This document shows, piece after piece, positions 1 to 44,464 of a DNA stretch of 64,000 nucleotides (position 1 is the stretch's first letter; each line of letters starts with the position of its first letter). Location: the NCBI RefSeq assembly GCF_022458985.1, contig NC_061778.1, positions 2,745,501 to 2,809,500 of the forward strand, given 5' to 3'. The notes under the pieces were generated by a model. It did not search any database. It saw only the letters and a list, made by a program, of their open reading frames with translations, and was not told the DNA's origin. Position numbers and translations under genes: made by a program. This DNA comes from Mugil cephalus. Taxonomy: Eukaryota > Chordata > Actinopteri > Mugiliformes > Mugilidae.

Positions 1-192
1 AATGTGGGAAATGATCGTCCATCTGTTGCAACAGCTCATGACTAATCAAGGTTTCATTATCAGAATAATAACAACCAACACCCGTTCTAGGAAGAGCTGG
101 CAGAGAGTTCAGTGCAGGGAGCGAAAACACAGAAAACACCGAAACCAGAGACAACGGAGACAACGGAGACAGGCTGGAAATGATAAATTACC

Positions 193-198
193 TTTATT
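193..198 (-). terminator. Poly(A) signal of eif3k
   Basis: An AATAAA hexamer on the minus strand (tttatt on plus) lies about 100 bases past the eif3k stop at 302. The 3' UTR would then be about 120 bases and cleavage would fall near 170-185. No transcript evidence; inferred from position and a canonical hexamer. Confidence 0.6.
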
Positions 199-301
199 GA
201 GAAAAGAGCGATTACGAAAACAAATGACCTGGTCGACTTTCATCACTGGTGTGTTTGAGTGTGTTATTTGTGTAATGTGTTTGTTTGCTTGTTTGTTAGC
301 A

Positions 302-1281
302 TCACTGAGATGTGGCCATGATGCTGGATACACCTGTGAAAAGACAAAAACAGAAAGAGAAAGAAAATCAATGTCAGACTTTGACTCCAGTCAACATGAG
401 AACAGACCATAAACTGTGGACGCTGTGTTCACATCCGTCCTGGACGATCTGAACTCAAGTGGCCAGTTTTCATTTTAAACACGGTCAGAAAGTATTTGAA
501 GGTCTGGCTGTGACCTCGTTTCCTTTTGTAGTGTAAACACACAATAAACTGGAATCCAGACACAGGAACCTGGTGTTGTGGTTCATTTAGTGTCAGGTAA
601 TATTACTTTATGCTGTATTTATTGATGAAGATAAAGTTACTTCTTAAGTTACATCCTGGAGGTTCTGTCAGATCAGTCTGTGGATGTTGTTGTTTTGTCG
701 TAGTTACGACCGACAGGAACTATTTCAGTTCCAACAATGAGTAATAAAGTAATAAACTGAATATTTCTCATCACGTCTCGTCATCATTTTAACACTACAG
801 TATTTTATGGCTAACGTTACTTCTCAGTAAAGCAATTAGCGTTAGCATCTTCCATTTATCATAACAATAACTTAGACAAACTAAAACTGAGGCTAATTCA
901 CTTTCCTCTAGTACAAAGCCTGTGGAGCTGTGTTGTAAAAAGTACCCAAAGTTCATACTGTAGTATCAGTGTAGTATTTCCTGGCATTATTGAAATCAGG
1001 TCCATATAAATATCAGGAGAACGGATTTCTGGCCACATGTTAATGTTCATGGACCATTTGTTATTTGGTAGTTCGTATGCATCATTGTCGAGTCCAGTTG
1101 TCCTTAATTTGACCTGATAATCCACATTTTCCCTGGTCTCTCTATTTACTGAGGGAGGGGGGCGTGGCCTCGGGCAGCAGTGACATCAATACGTACTCTC
1201 TATAAAGATGTTTTTATCACTGCTTCAAACTGTGACATTTATAGCTTGTTTCAAAATATATATATCACTTCCCCAAGTTCT

Positions 1282-1370
<89 letters not shown>

Positions 1371-4300
1371 CTGTTTGTGTTTCTCATGATTATTTTTCTT
1401 GACCAACAGCTGAAAAGCCACAAATAATTAAAAAAAGAGAAGAAGAAGAAGCAAATTCTCACAGTTGAGACATTATTCAGTATAAAACACAAAGACACTA
1501 TGAATAAAGGTGAGATACTGGATCTTGCCAACAATATATATATACACACATATATATGTGTGTGTATTTAACCATCCGTGTGTGTGAGCAGCTGCACTCA
1601 CTCTCAAAGTCGATCTTCTCCACGATGTTCTTGGGCTTGACGCTCTCCTCCTGGTTGAAGATGAAGATCTGTCCCTCCTCGTTCTCCGTCCAGCCGTATT
1701 TATTCATCCACACCTTCACCTGCGTGTCTGGAAACGCACAAGAGAACGAGGTTCAGTCCCGACACCTATGTTATTGTTGATATGACATATATACACGAAA
1801 CGAGTGGAGCTTTAAAGTTAAACTGGATTATTTTAGTCTGGGGGGGGGGTCCGTGGTCTCTAGTATTAACATCTGGGTGGACTGAGGTGTCCTGTGTCTT
1901 ACCCAGCGGGTCTCCCAACATCTCGGCCAGTAACCGGTGCTCGATGGTCTGGTAGGTGATGCCCACGACGTGGCAGATGACTGAAAAGACAGAAGAAAAC
2001 GTTCAGTTCTTGATTTCGTTCATTCGTGTCATCTCATCATTTCCCTCCAGATGTGACTGTTACTGCTCCATAACATCACCTGCTCACATTCACTCAGGTG
2101 AATCAGAGGACGATACTCACACTTGCGCACAGAGTCCTCGAATCCAGTAATGCCGTCGATGAGCTCCCTGTTCTCCTCCAGACTCGTCTGTCATGACGAC
2201 AAGAAACAGAAAAACTGTTGCACAAGTTTGGAAAATTAAGACAGCAAAAGGAATTTGGACAAAGGTGCAGAGTTGCAACATACAGAAGATAAGTCAGTAA
2301 TTTAAAACCTGATCCCACATCTACTGACGTTACTGTGGGGTTTTTTTCAGGCTATGCCTTTGTGTGTTTGTGTGTTTGTGTTGTACCCAGAAGCTCTGGA
2401 AGTGACACGTCTCCAGCAGGTTTCCCAGGTACAGGATCTGTCTGATGGGGCGTTCCTCTTGCTGCGACACTGTAGTCAAGGAAATGCCCCCGACCCCAAG
2501 ACAAAGCCCCCCACCCCGCCCCACCACCTGCACCATATACAATAGTACTACTGACTGTCATAACTGCAAAATCACACAATATGTTCAAATAACGACATTT
2601 TTCTGTAAATTTGACATTTTTCTGTAAGTTTGAAAACGAAGAATGCAAGGGAGAGGAGGGGGAGGAAATAGATATCATCTAATCCACCTTATTCCTGGGG
2701 CACTGATGTAGAAACAAATGAGTGCAACTTCCTGTGAGACACTGGAAGTTGCACTGAGCCATTGGCTGGTAGCAGATTTTATTTTCCGTAGCAGTTTATT
2801 TGCACGTCTGTTTTAATCTCTTAACGATTTTATCCATGTTCCATGCAGGACTTTAAATTATACTTACAATCGATCAGTGACTGGAAAAATAAGATGGCAG
2901 AAAAGACTCTGGGTGCATGAAATGTAACTTGTATGTATAAAATGTAGCACGTTTTTCTTCCTTCTTTCTCTTCCTAATTTCTTTTTGTTTTGTTCTTATG
3001 TGTCACGTCCCCCTGGCAACTTTGTTTGTGTTATTATTTTTGCACGACTGAATTTAATGTGAAACATTCTGTAAAATGTGCAATGTGTTTAATAAAGAGA
3101 CAGCGGCTGCTTAGAAGGAGGAACATCAGCAGGTATGATTTAATGTGTGTGGAGGACACTGTTCGCTCATAGAAAGTGGATTTATAACGAGCAGTTAACA
3201 TGTAAACACATGCTGATTCCAGTTCATAACCGGAAGTCACACCTATAATTCATGCAAGGGCTCATGGGGTCAAGGAATAAGGTGCTAAGAGCGACATTTT
3301 GTAGCAGAAAGAACAACTAGAAGATACCAATCAGAGGGTCTGTCTGAGGCTGCTTTGCAAAATACTTAAAATCTAACTATATAAGTTATTCTGTATCTCC
3401 GTCTTAAAGTAAACTTGACCCTGGAGTTTTCCTGGTTTGCACAGAGACAGTCGTATCTTATACAGACAGCGTAATTTTGTGGACAGTAAACTTTAACACA
3501 TGTTATCAGGACACTATCAGAAAAGCAGCAGCCACACAGCGTCAGATGAAACAGCACCAAAAGGATACGTGTGTCTGGTCGATCATGCACTTGCACAGAG
3601 TGAAGTCGGTGTGTGGCAGGTTGGTCAGAGCCTTCAGCAGAATCTGTGAGGTCACGTTAGTCTGGAAGTAGGCTGGATTAAACTGGTACCTGCAGAGGAA
3701 GGAAGAGGTTTAATGTCAAACAGGCCTCATGAGTGATCAAGTCTGATCAAACTGTGTCCACCACTCTTGTCTAGATCTGAAAGCAGCTGGCGATGTGGTG
3801 ATGGTGTAACTTACAGCTTCAGGACAGCCAGGTTTGCCTCCAGGTCGTAGGCGTTTTCTCTAGCTTGCGTCTCCACGTAGCGCTCCAGTGTGGCGAGGTT
3901 TTCTGGGTTGTACCTGAGAGGAGAGACGAGATCATTCACTGAGAGTCGAGAACAGAAGGTTTGAGCGTTCATGAGATCTGCGCTTCATTGCTACAACATC
4001 AGCTACAACAAAAAATGCTACAACAGCAGGACAAGTTTGACTGCAACAAATCCGAAACAACTACAAACCGGCAGATAAATTAAAAGCTAAATAAATATAT
4101 GAAGACTAAGTAGAATAACAAGAAAACAAAAAAGCTTAACATGGAGAGGCAACACTATTTACAAGGTTTAAAGGAAAAATAAGTCTTATACTGTAATAAA
4201 TAAAGTGATTATTATTTGTACTGAACCGGATAAGTGTCTATCAGTTTAATCTATTTTTAAAAGACAATCTGAGTTTATGTTTTATTTCCTGTGTAAGAAA

Positions 4301-5039
4301 TGTTTTCACGCAATATATTATTTATTCCCAGTAATATATCCTCCTCTTTTCTATCTTGTGAGTTTATATTTGTCACAATTATGATGTTATGATGTTGCAC
4401 CGAAACCCCTGGAACATCAGCTTCTTCCATCACAAATCTGAATGACAACAGTGTAATTAAACAACTGAACAAAACAGGTAACATAAAGTAAAAACAGCAA
4501 ATATAAGTGAATAAACATGTTTCCATTGTCTGCAATAATCTGAATCAGCTTGTTGGGGCCATTGTCAGGTTTTATCACCTCCTTCCATTAACCTTGTTTA
4601 AACGTAATTTAATCAGTTTGTAAAGAAGTATTATTGTTTGTGAGTATAAGCATGAAATGCCCATTTGTAGCTACTTTTAAACCAATAAACCAACAGATAT
4701 GTTGGCAGTTCACTGCAGTAAAGTCTGACAGATCTGACATGACAGCTCCTCATCTTATATTTCACTTATTTATTTTATTACTGCATAATCTACACTGGCT
4801 CCGATCAATAAAAAACACCCAACCTAAACTTAATTAGCTGTTTTTAAAGCCTTCGTAAATGGGTTTACCGCCACTGATAGCTTAAAACATTAGCAAACAG
4901 GCTAAGCTACCGTTAGCCTGTTAGCCGGTGTTAGCCCGTTAGCCTCTTCGTCGGTTCGCATCGCGGCTCGTTCGTACCTATCGATTCCTCGTAGGAGCTT
5001 CCCCACGTTCGCCCTCATCTGCTCGATAGACGACGCCAT
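302..5039 (-). CDS. eif3k: eif3k, eukaryotic translation initiation factor 3 subunit K (complete, 8 coding exons)
   Basis: Small subunit of the cytoplasmic eIF3 complex, which helps recruit the 40S ribosome to mRNA; the family has a HAM (HEAT-like) part and a winged-helix/PCI part. Coding exons in transcript order: 5039-4978, 3913-3815, 3689-3569, 2461-2387, 2187-2121, 1980-1903, 1727-1602, 333-302. Lengths sum to 660 nt and all phases join, giving 219 aa plus stop (human protein 218 aa). Diagnostic stretches are [17 protein letters not shown] at the N-terminus, [63 protein letters not shown] and the C-terminus [10 protein letters not shown]. All introns are GT-AG. The start at 5039 is the first in-frame ATG; the frame stays open upstream but without an ATG. 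The last exon supplies only 10 codons plus the stop and lies 1.27 kb beyond exon 7. Divergent neighbour of map4k1, as in human. Identity is very secure. Confidence 0.96.
334..1601 (-). other. eif3k last intron with long CA microsatellite
   Basis: This 1.27 kb intron separates exon 7 from the very short terminal exon. It holds the (AC)n tract at 1283-1369 and a short AT/CA tract near 1540-1565. Apart from an AATAAA hexamer on the plus strand at 543-548, I see no coding potential or recognisable element. Confidence 0.7.
1283..1369. repeat. (AC)n microsatellite
   Basis: An uninterrupted AC dinucleotide tract of about 43 units inside the last eif3k intron. All open frames across it (poly Thr-His or Val-Cys) are artefacts of the repeat. 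Confidence 0.98.
2462..4977 (-). other. eif3k introns 1-3, non-coding sequence
   Basis: Apart from exons 2 (3815-3913) and 3 (3569-3689) this stretch is intronic. Intron 1 (3914-4977) and intron 3 (2462-3568) are each about 1.1 kb of AT-rich unique-looking DNA. I see no RNA gene or conserved element in them. Confidence 0.6.
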
Positions 5040-5230
5040 TTGGTCCAGATCTTTAGATGAAACGTTGAGCGAAAAACCGACTTTACTCCACACGTGGGCC
5101 ACAAACTAGAAAAGGCACCGGGGAGGATGGAGAAAGGGGTCGGACCGGAAAGAGCGACGCACAGGCGGACCGGAAGCTGTCGACGGACAATATCCACGGA
5201 CCGGTACAGTTAACTCCCTAACTACGCTAT
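5040..5230 (-). promoter_or_regulatory. eif3k 5' UTR and promoter with ETS-type motifs
   Basis: The sequence just upstream of the eif3k start is GC- and CpG-richer than its surroundings, as in housekeeping promoters. It contains ACCGGAA at 5144-5150 and ACCGGAAGC at 5169-5177, the core recognised by ETS/GABP factors. No ATG lies on the minus strand between here and 5039. The transcription start cannot be fixed from sequence alone. Confidence 0.5.
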
Positions 5231-5239
5231 ATTGTTGTA

Positions 5240-5545
5240 CTGTACGGTGACCAGACCTTCCTATGTCTGGGGACAGTCCCCATTTTCTTATGACCTTTCC
5301 CCGGTTAAAGCTGACCCCGAAAAATTCCCCATTTTTAACGTTTTATGAATGAGAAGAAAAAAAGGATTACGCACAGACTACAACAACTGTTATTACGGTA
5401 GTTGCATGTTGCGCGCAGACTACAACCACTACGGTGGCCGGTCACCTGTTTTTGACATTACTGACGTAGCAGTTTAAATATGAAATAAATATAAACCTTT
5501 AAATGAATGGAACTGCAATTGTCCCTTGTTATACTGTCATATAGA
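5240..5545 (+). repeat. Dispersed repeat, copy 1 (partner at 18773-19030)
   Basis: The segment shares an ordered set of diverged blocks with 18773-19030: a 'ctggggacagt' block, 'atgacctgtcc'-like and 'ttttatgaatgagaa' blocks, a 'gcgc(c/a)gactacaac' block, then 'gacattac..acgtagcagtttaaatat' and 'aattgtccc'. Same orientation in both places, so it is an interspersed element of unknown class. It sits in the divergent intergenic region between eif3k and map4k1. Confidence 0.75.
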
Positions 5546-7114
5546 AGGTTAATTCTAGCTAATTGTTATTTCTTTACACATCACTGTGATTAATTCATGA
5601 GCATTTTTTTTATAGTTTATTTCACTCAATCAGTGTATTTTAAAAGTATTTCCCGGAAGTTGAAATATCTGCTCTCATTGACACGAATTTAATTTGCTAA
5701 CTGTTAGAATTCTTCTTTTTTTTTTCTTTTTTTTTTTTGTAATTGTTGTTTATTAAGATTTGGTCATAAATAAGATGACAAATAATAGAATTCAAAGAGT
5801 ATTCATAAAGGTAAAGATTTACAAGAATTTACAAATCTGATTTAATGAGATCCGTTTATTTATAGAGCTCAGTCTGAGACACGTTCATGTTTTATCTCAA
5901 AGCAGATTAGTTTTTCTGACTTTTAATGCTAATGTCATAGTTTGTTTGCATGACCATAATGTGATATTTAGCTTCGCCGACCTCCTCAGATCAGAATGTA
6001 TTGATATTGATAAAAATCACAAAATATTCCCTGGAAGCAAACCTGTCATCTTTTGTGTGCAGGAATTTAACTTTATATGAAAACGATCTAACCATGTCCA
6101 AAATAAAAGACTTTAAAACCTTATCTGTATGTATTTTATTTATCTAATTAATTTTAAACAACAATTATAGTTTCAATAAAGTAATTTTCGTGGACCGTTT
6201 TATTTATTTATTCTTATTTATTTATTTCTTATTTATGCATTTAATCTGTTGCAGTTCCTCACCGTGGCCACTGGAGGGCAGTGAACGCCTCACCTGGTTG
6301 TTATAGCTTTGGCATCGTTAGCTGACAGACAGGTAGCCCTGAACATACATGTATGAAGATAAAGTAGATTCATCTACTCGTGTGAGTCTGTGAATGGAAT
6401 TTGAAGGCGTCAAACACGTAAAGTCTTGAAGTTATTGCAATTTTTAATGATGAATCTTTCCCAGTTTATGATATATTGTTTTTCTATCAATTAAAACGTA
6501 TGAAGTTGTAATTAATGGTTCATTAGCTTAACATTTATAGTTAAGTCAAAACCTCTTAGAGCTGATCTATTAAACACTAGTAAATAGTGTGTGTAGAAGT
6601 AATAAAACCTTTAATTAGCAACATGGTGAGAAAGTGGCACTGAAACTATTAAAAGAAATCTTTTATGCATGTAAAATAAGTTGTAGTTCCTGGAATGAGA
6701 AAGAACGCCAGTCACTATTTTTATACCAGTAATCTTAAAAAAATAGGTATTTAAAGACTGAATGATCTTATCGCCACCACCCCAAGAATAGCATGATTGT
6801 TACTTCTGATTTTGCACTACACTTGTAGCTCTGCAGGAAGGAGGAAGGAGAAACCTGCAGGAGGCTGCAGGTGTGAGTCTTACACTTTGATGGAAAGGTG
6901 CTATTAAACCTCAGACTGTGAAAGCAATGAGCGCGACAACAAGCAGGAAGATGCAGTATAATAACCAATGTGTTTTGTTTTGTGTCTGTACTTTTATACT
7001 TTGTTTATTGTACTTGTTATTACATGACTGAAATAAATCGACTAAACTAAATAATATAACATAACTTCACATAAACCCCAATAGCCTGATATTAAATGAC
7101 GACATGAAATGATA
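5546..7114. other. Intergenic AT-rich DNA between eif3k and map4k1
   Basis: No coding potential is visible. The stretch includes a T-rich run near 5715-5740 and a CTCF-like core at 6268-6281. Otherwise it looks like ordinary AT-rich fish intergenic DNA. Confidence 0.6.
6268..6281 (+). promoter_or_regulatory. CTCF-like motif
   Basis: CCACTGGAGGGCAG matches the CTCF core CCASYAGRKGGCRS at all but one position (G for A at position 6). It lies between the divergent eif3k and map4k1 promoters. Occupancy is unknown. Confidence 0.35.
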
Positions 7115-8285
7115 AACTGACCAGCCACAACATTATGACCATTGGCCCCTCCACTCAAACAGAATCGTGTGTTATTAGAGTCTGTCCAACTATGGAACAG
7201 ACCGTCTGATCTATCCCTCTATGCTGATTGGTTCTGAGCTGGTCACGTGTTTCACGGGCGCCATGTTAGATACATCTGACCAATATTCACCCATAGAGAA
7301 GTGGCAATGACAGAGAATAAAATTGGATTAAAAGTTAAAATATGCCAGGCTGCGGCTCCAACTCAGGATCAGGAAAACACGGGGTAAACTCCACCGTTTC
7401 CCCAGTGAACACAAACGGGTAAAGTTATGGAAGGAGAAGAGTAAAAGGAAGAACTGGACGTCAGCTGATTTCTCCCTATTATTATGTGAGGTAACGTTAA
7501 ATGTCAATGTCTCTCTTTGACATTTATTAAGATTTTATATGGGAAAAATAAGTCATCCCATCATTAATGTGAACCTTGGTCTCAAAAACGCCCAACACCG
7601 CTTTAGAAATGAATGAAGTTTTGAAGTTAAAAGGCCTTATGCTAGCTAGTTATCTACACTAAAGGTAGTGTGTAGTCTGACTGAATTTACGTGTAATTAA
7701 TGTCCACGTAATTTTTCCCGGTTATTACTGAGTTATTATGGCTAGCGTCCTAATTTTATAATACTAAATACAGTAAGAGTAGTTTAATTTTCACCATTTT
7801 TAATTTTTCTGATCAATTTCAAACGTTTAACGGCTTTTTAACGGCTCTGTGATTGACAGGTGATTTGGACCACAACGCGTTTTACAGACTAATTTAAGAT
7901 ATTTAAAGTAAGTATACGCTGAGGTATTTAAGTGAGGGCCTTTTATATGTTGACAGACGTCGGCGATAACATTTATAGGCCCGTTAATGGTGAAAATTAT
8001 CCATTTATTTCCACATAGCACATCCGCCCCATAGGGTCACACTGTAGAATCTAACCTCTGACGTATCCAACATGGCGGCCATGATTTGAGTTGGCCAGAC
8101 TTTCCCTAATATACGGCTCTGTACTCAAATATATATATATATATCAAATATACGGCTTACCCCACTAACAATAGTATGTTATCAGATACAACAGGGCACT
8201 CTCAGAAGGCCCATGTGCATTCTCTGATGAGTCACCACAATACACAATATTAGGCAGGCGGTCATAATGTTATGCCTGATCGGTG
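7115..8285. mobile_element. Tc1/mariner-like element ends enclosing a nested THAP-bearing insertion
   Basis: The left end reads 'cagccacaacattatgacc' and the right end is its imperfect inverse, 'ggtcataatgttatgcctga' followed by 'tcggtg'. The right arm (about 8170-8285) also shares 'gatgagtcac', 'cacaatattagg' and the terminal block with the fragment at 25640-25795. The middle carries a second, inner inverted repeat: left 'gcgccatgttagatac' near 7258-7275, right the inverse of 'gtatccaacatggcggcc' near 8063-8080, ending in 'ccctaatatacggctctg'. Inside that is a THAP-like coding remnant. This suggests one DNA transposon inserted in another. The inner one may be ISL2EU- or P-like because those transposases carry THAP domains; that class call is inference. 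Confidence 0.65.
7342..7490 (+). pseudogene. Broken THAP zinc-finger domain of a DNA transposon
   Basis: From the ATG at 7342 the frame reads MPGCGSNSGSGKHG, matching the start of a THAP domain (Met-Pro-x-Cys, Gly-Lys). From about 7386 the other frame continues with KLHRFPSEHKRVKLWKEK and a KRKNWTSADF block, matching the conserved HxFP and Trp positions. The two halves are out of frame by one base near 7381-7386, and no C-x2-H end or catalytic domain follows. It is a dead fragment, most likely of the inner transposon described at 7115-8285. A captured host THAP gene exon is less likely. Confidence 0.6.
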
Positions 8286-9420
8286 TGTGGCATAGTATGT
8301 TGCATGCTAACATAACATAAGAGGAATGTTAAAGAACATATATATTAGTTTGTGCTCTGTAGGAGGAATCGCAAGCAGACATGAGGAGGTTGTACCCACT
8401 CCTAACGTCTGGTTCCTTCTTCAGCCGTTAAGGGGGTTTGAAGATGCTTCGTGCGTTTTGATTGACGATGAGCATCTTTATGAATATCCTCATCCATGCT
8501 CCATGGGCTGTTGAAGGTCGAGGCAGTTATTTGTGGTTAACTGCCCTGTGATGTGTGTCTGTCACGTGTGGGCGTTTAAGAGCCACCAGGCACAAACGAG
8601 CCCCGTGGGAAGAGGGAGGATAAATGTCAAATGATTAAGATGTTTATTGTTACAAGATGGCAGATTTTTTTTTTTACTTAACCCCATAACAAACAAACAC
8701 CGGGACTTGAAGAAACTTTAAATGTTCTGCAGCAGCAGCAACGTCCAAATGGCAAAACAGCATCAGATAGGAAGCAATTGAGAAAAAACTCATCGTTATG
8801 TTTCCTGTTTTCGACTCAGACTGACTGCTCGGTGGCATGTCTTTAAATTTAGGGCACACGTTCATGGCGCCCAGAAGATGAACACTGATGAATGAGGACA
8901 TCCTGACCTTCTATTTAGCGCCATCATCAGGTTAAATATGTTTCATGCTGTCCCTCTCACTTAGATGTGATCATATTCAAGGACAGTCCTGAAATAAGGT
9001 GACTTTTCTGCACCTGCTGCACCTCTCGGCAGATATTATTAAATTACAGTTAATGAGAGATGAGAGAGTTTAATTAATTAAAATAAAGTTGTTTCTCTTT
9101 TCGTTAACAGGATGTCAGTGGCACCCCTCATATGAACAGGAAGCTGACAGGGAGCTCCAAGCACGAGTGAGTCTTTTTGCAGAGCTGCAACACACACACA
9201 CACAGACACACACGCACACACACACACATGCACACACACACAGACACACACACACACACTTCAGTAGGCGTGAAGCTGAGACTGAAACTTACTCTGTAAA
9301 AACCCCAAACAGCTCAACTGCAATTAATCAAACTCACAGTCGCTCACATTCAGAGCAAAGACAAGCAGACGCTCTCCAAATCACACACACAATCACACAC
9401 TCACACACACACAAAGTTTA
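8286..9420. other. Intergenic sequence upstream of map4k1
   Basis: No gene is visible. The stretch ends in a compound CA microsatellite (9187-9259) and another short CA-rich patch (9385-9415). Open frames across them are poly Thr-His artefacts. Confidence 0.6.
9187..9259. repeat. Imperfect (CA)n microsatellite
   Basis: CA repeats interrupted by CAGA, CGCA and ATGC units, about 500 bases upstream of the map4k1 start codon. Confidence 0.9.
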
Positions 9421-43030
<33,610 letters not shown>

Positions 43031-43545
43031 CTTCCCCCTGCACCGCGTGGGGAAACTCCCCAACCCTGATTCTGTGTGAATGTCTCGTCCGGGATTCAAA
43101 GCATTCGAGGGAGGAGGACAGAAACATTTGGGTCCGTCATCATTAGGCTTGACTGGCACGACTGTGCCACAGTGTTTAAAATTTCAAACAGGAAGAAGGA
43201 GGTGATGGCATTGTTGTGTTGCTGCCTTTGTCCCTCAGCCTGAGGGAGTCCACTCTTATTTATGTTACTTTGGTTTGTGAGATTCAGAACAATCTTGACT
43301 GCTGAGAAAAACCCTAAGTGAACAGAGCGGGGAGGCGACGAGTGTCTCCTTCCCGTCTGTCACAGTGTTGTCGATCAGCAGCTGCCTGCAGAGACTGAAC
43401 GCTGTGGAGGAAAAAAAGGACTTGCAGCACACGGCGGCGCTGCTCATGCTGTGTGTTTGGTGACCTGAGCTTGTATGTCAGTGCTGGATCAGAGATGCAC
43501 ACCTTTTTACTGCTGTTACACTGTAATAAAGTTAATGAACACAAG
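43031..43545 (+). other. map4k1: map4k1 3' UTR
   Basis: Runs from the stop codon to a canonical AATAAA at 43525-43530, with cleavage expected about 15 bases later. About 515 bases. No conserved element recognised. Confidence 0.65.
43525..43530 (+). terminator. Poly(A) signal of map4k1
   Basis: AATAAA, the first canonical hexamer after the stop codon. Confidence 0.65.
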
Positions 43546-44464
43546 ACGAGGTGAACTTTATTGATCTGGGAGGGGGAGCGGGATAAATGGGTTAATGAAA
43601 GGTGACAGCATAGTTAATTAAGTCATCTGGGGTTAGCTCGTTTAGGTGGACTGAGGATGCAGTTTGTTTGTGTTTGTGCAGGCAGAAATCTGCTCATGTC
43701 CAATGCAAAAATCCTTTAATCCTCTGTAGATAAATATCCGATAGATACAAGAACGTATAGCAAAAAAACACTGTTTTATTTCTGCATCTAGCTTCAGTTT
43801 TGCATAACAATCGTCTAATTAATTCAGTTAATATTTAGCAGCTCAGAGTGAGCATGACTGTGTCAGAACTCTGCAATTCTAATGGATCCCCTCTGGTGGC
43901 ACTAATCTGATGCTATAAAAAGATACCGAGATTCAATTTAAATTTAAGCCGCAAAACTTTCTCTTTTTTTTTTTTTTTTTTTTTAGTGCAGAAAAGGTGG
44001 GACAGTGAGTGGAGTAGTTTTATATACTGAAGATGCTCCTGTTGGGAGTTAAACTGGGAGGGGGGGGGTTAAACGGGGGGTAAATCACGCTGACTGGGGC
44101 CGGATGTCCTCTCGTTACCCCCCCGACCACAGAGGGAGTGCGCAGTGCCAGGCCGGGCCAGCAGACGCGCAGCGCACGTACTTTACGCACAGGGGCTGAT
44201 CGGAGGCAGAGGACCCGGTCGAGGATGCTGCTTACAGCGGCTCAGAGGGGCTGTCTCTGCGGCTTTATCCGTCGGGTTGCAGCGGCTCGGGTGTAAAATG
44301 CGCCGGGGCAGAGCGGGTGTGCTGGTCGGCCACGCAGAGCTCGGCTGCTGCTCCTCCTCGTCTCCTCTCCCATTTCTATTCTAGGGACTTTTTTTTTTTT
44401 TATTGCGCCGTTATTATTTCCAGGTCAAAATCTCAGTTTCCTGTGCGGCTTGTTTGTACTAAAA
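43546..44464 (+). promoter_or_regulatory. Intergenic gap and CpG-rich dmwd promoter/5' UTR
   Basis: The left half is AT-rich with a T run at about 43962-43984. From about 44090 the DNA becomes GC- and CpG-rich and remains so through exon 1 of dmwd (to about 44860), which indicates a CpG-island promoter. Less than 1 kb separates the map4k1 poly(A) signal from the dmwd start codon. The start site is not resolved. Confidence 0.6.

Noticed and set aside
1180..1549. Thr-His / Val-Cys repeat proteins over the CA tract
   Set aside because: Artefacts of the (AC)n microsatellite.
2354..2678. Proline-rich small proteins around eif3k exon 4
   Set aside because: Overlapping frames on both strands over a C/G-rich patch; the only supported coding there is eif3k exon 4 (2387-2461).
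5040..5102. N-terminal extension of eIF3k upstream of 5039
   Set aside because: The frame is open but begins with GTG rather than ATG, and the known family N-terminus starts at the 5039 methionine.
7342..7490. Functional THAP-domain host gene
   Set aside because: The domain is split by a frameshift, lacks the C-terminal zinc ligands and sits between transposon ends.
44145..44384. Separate small protein upstream of dmwd
   Set aside because: Open frame in a CpG-island promoter/5' UTR with Arg/Gly-rich composition and no similarity to any family I know.
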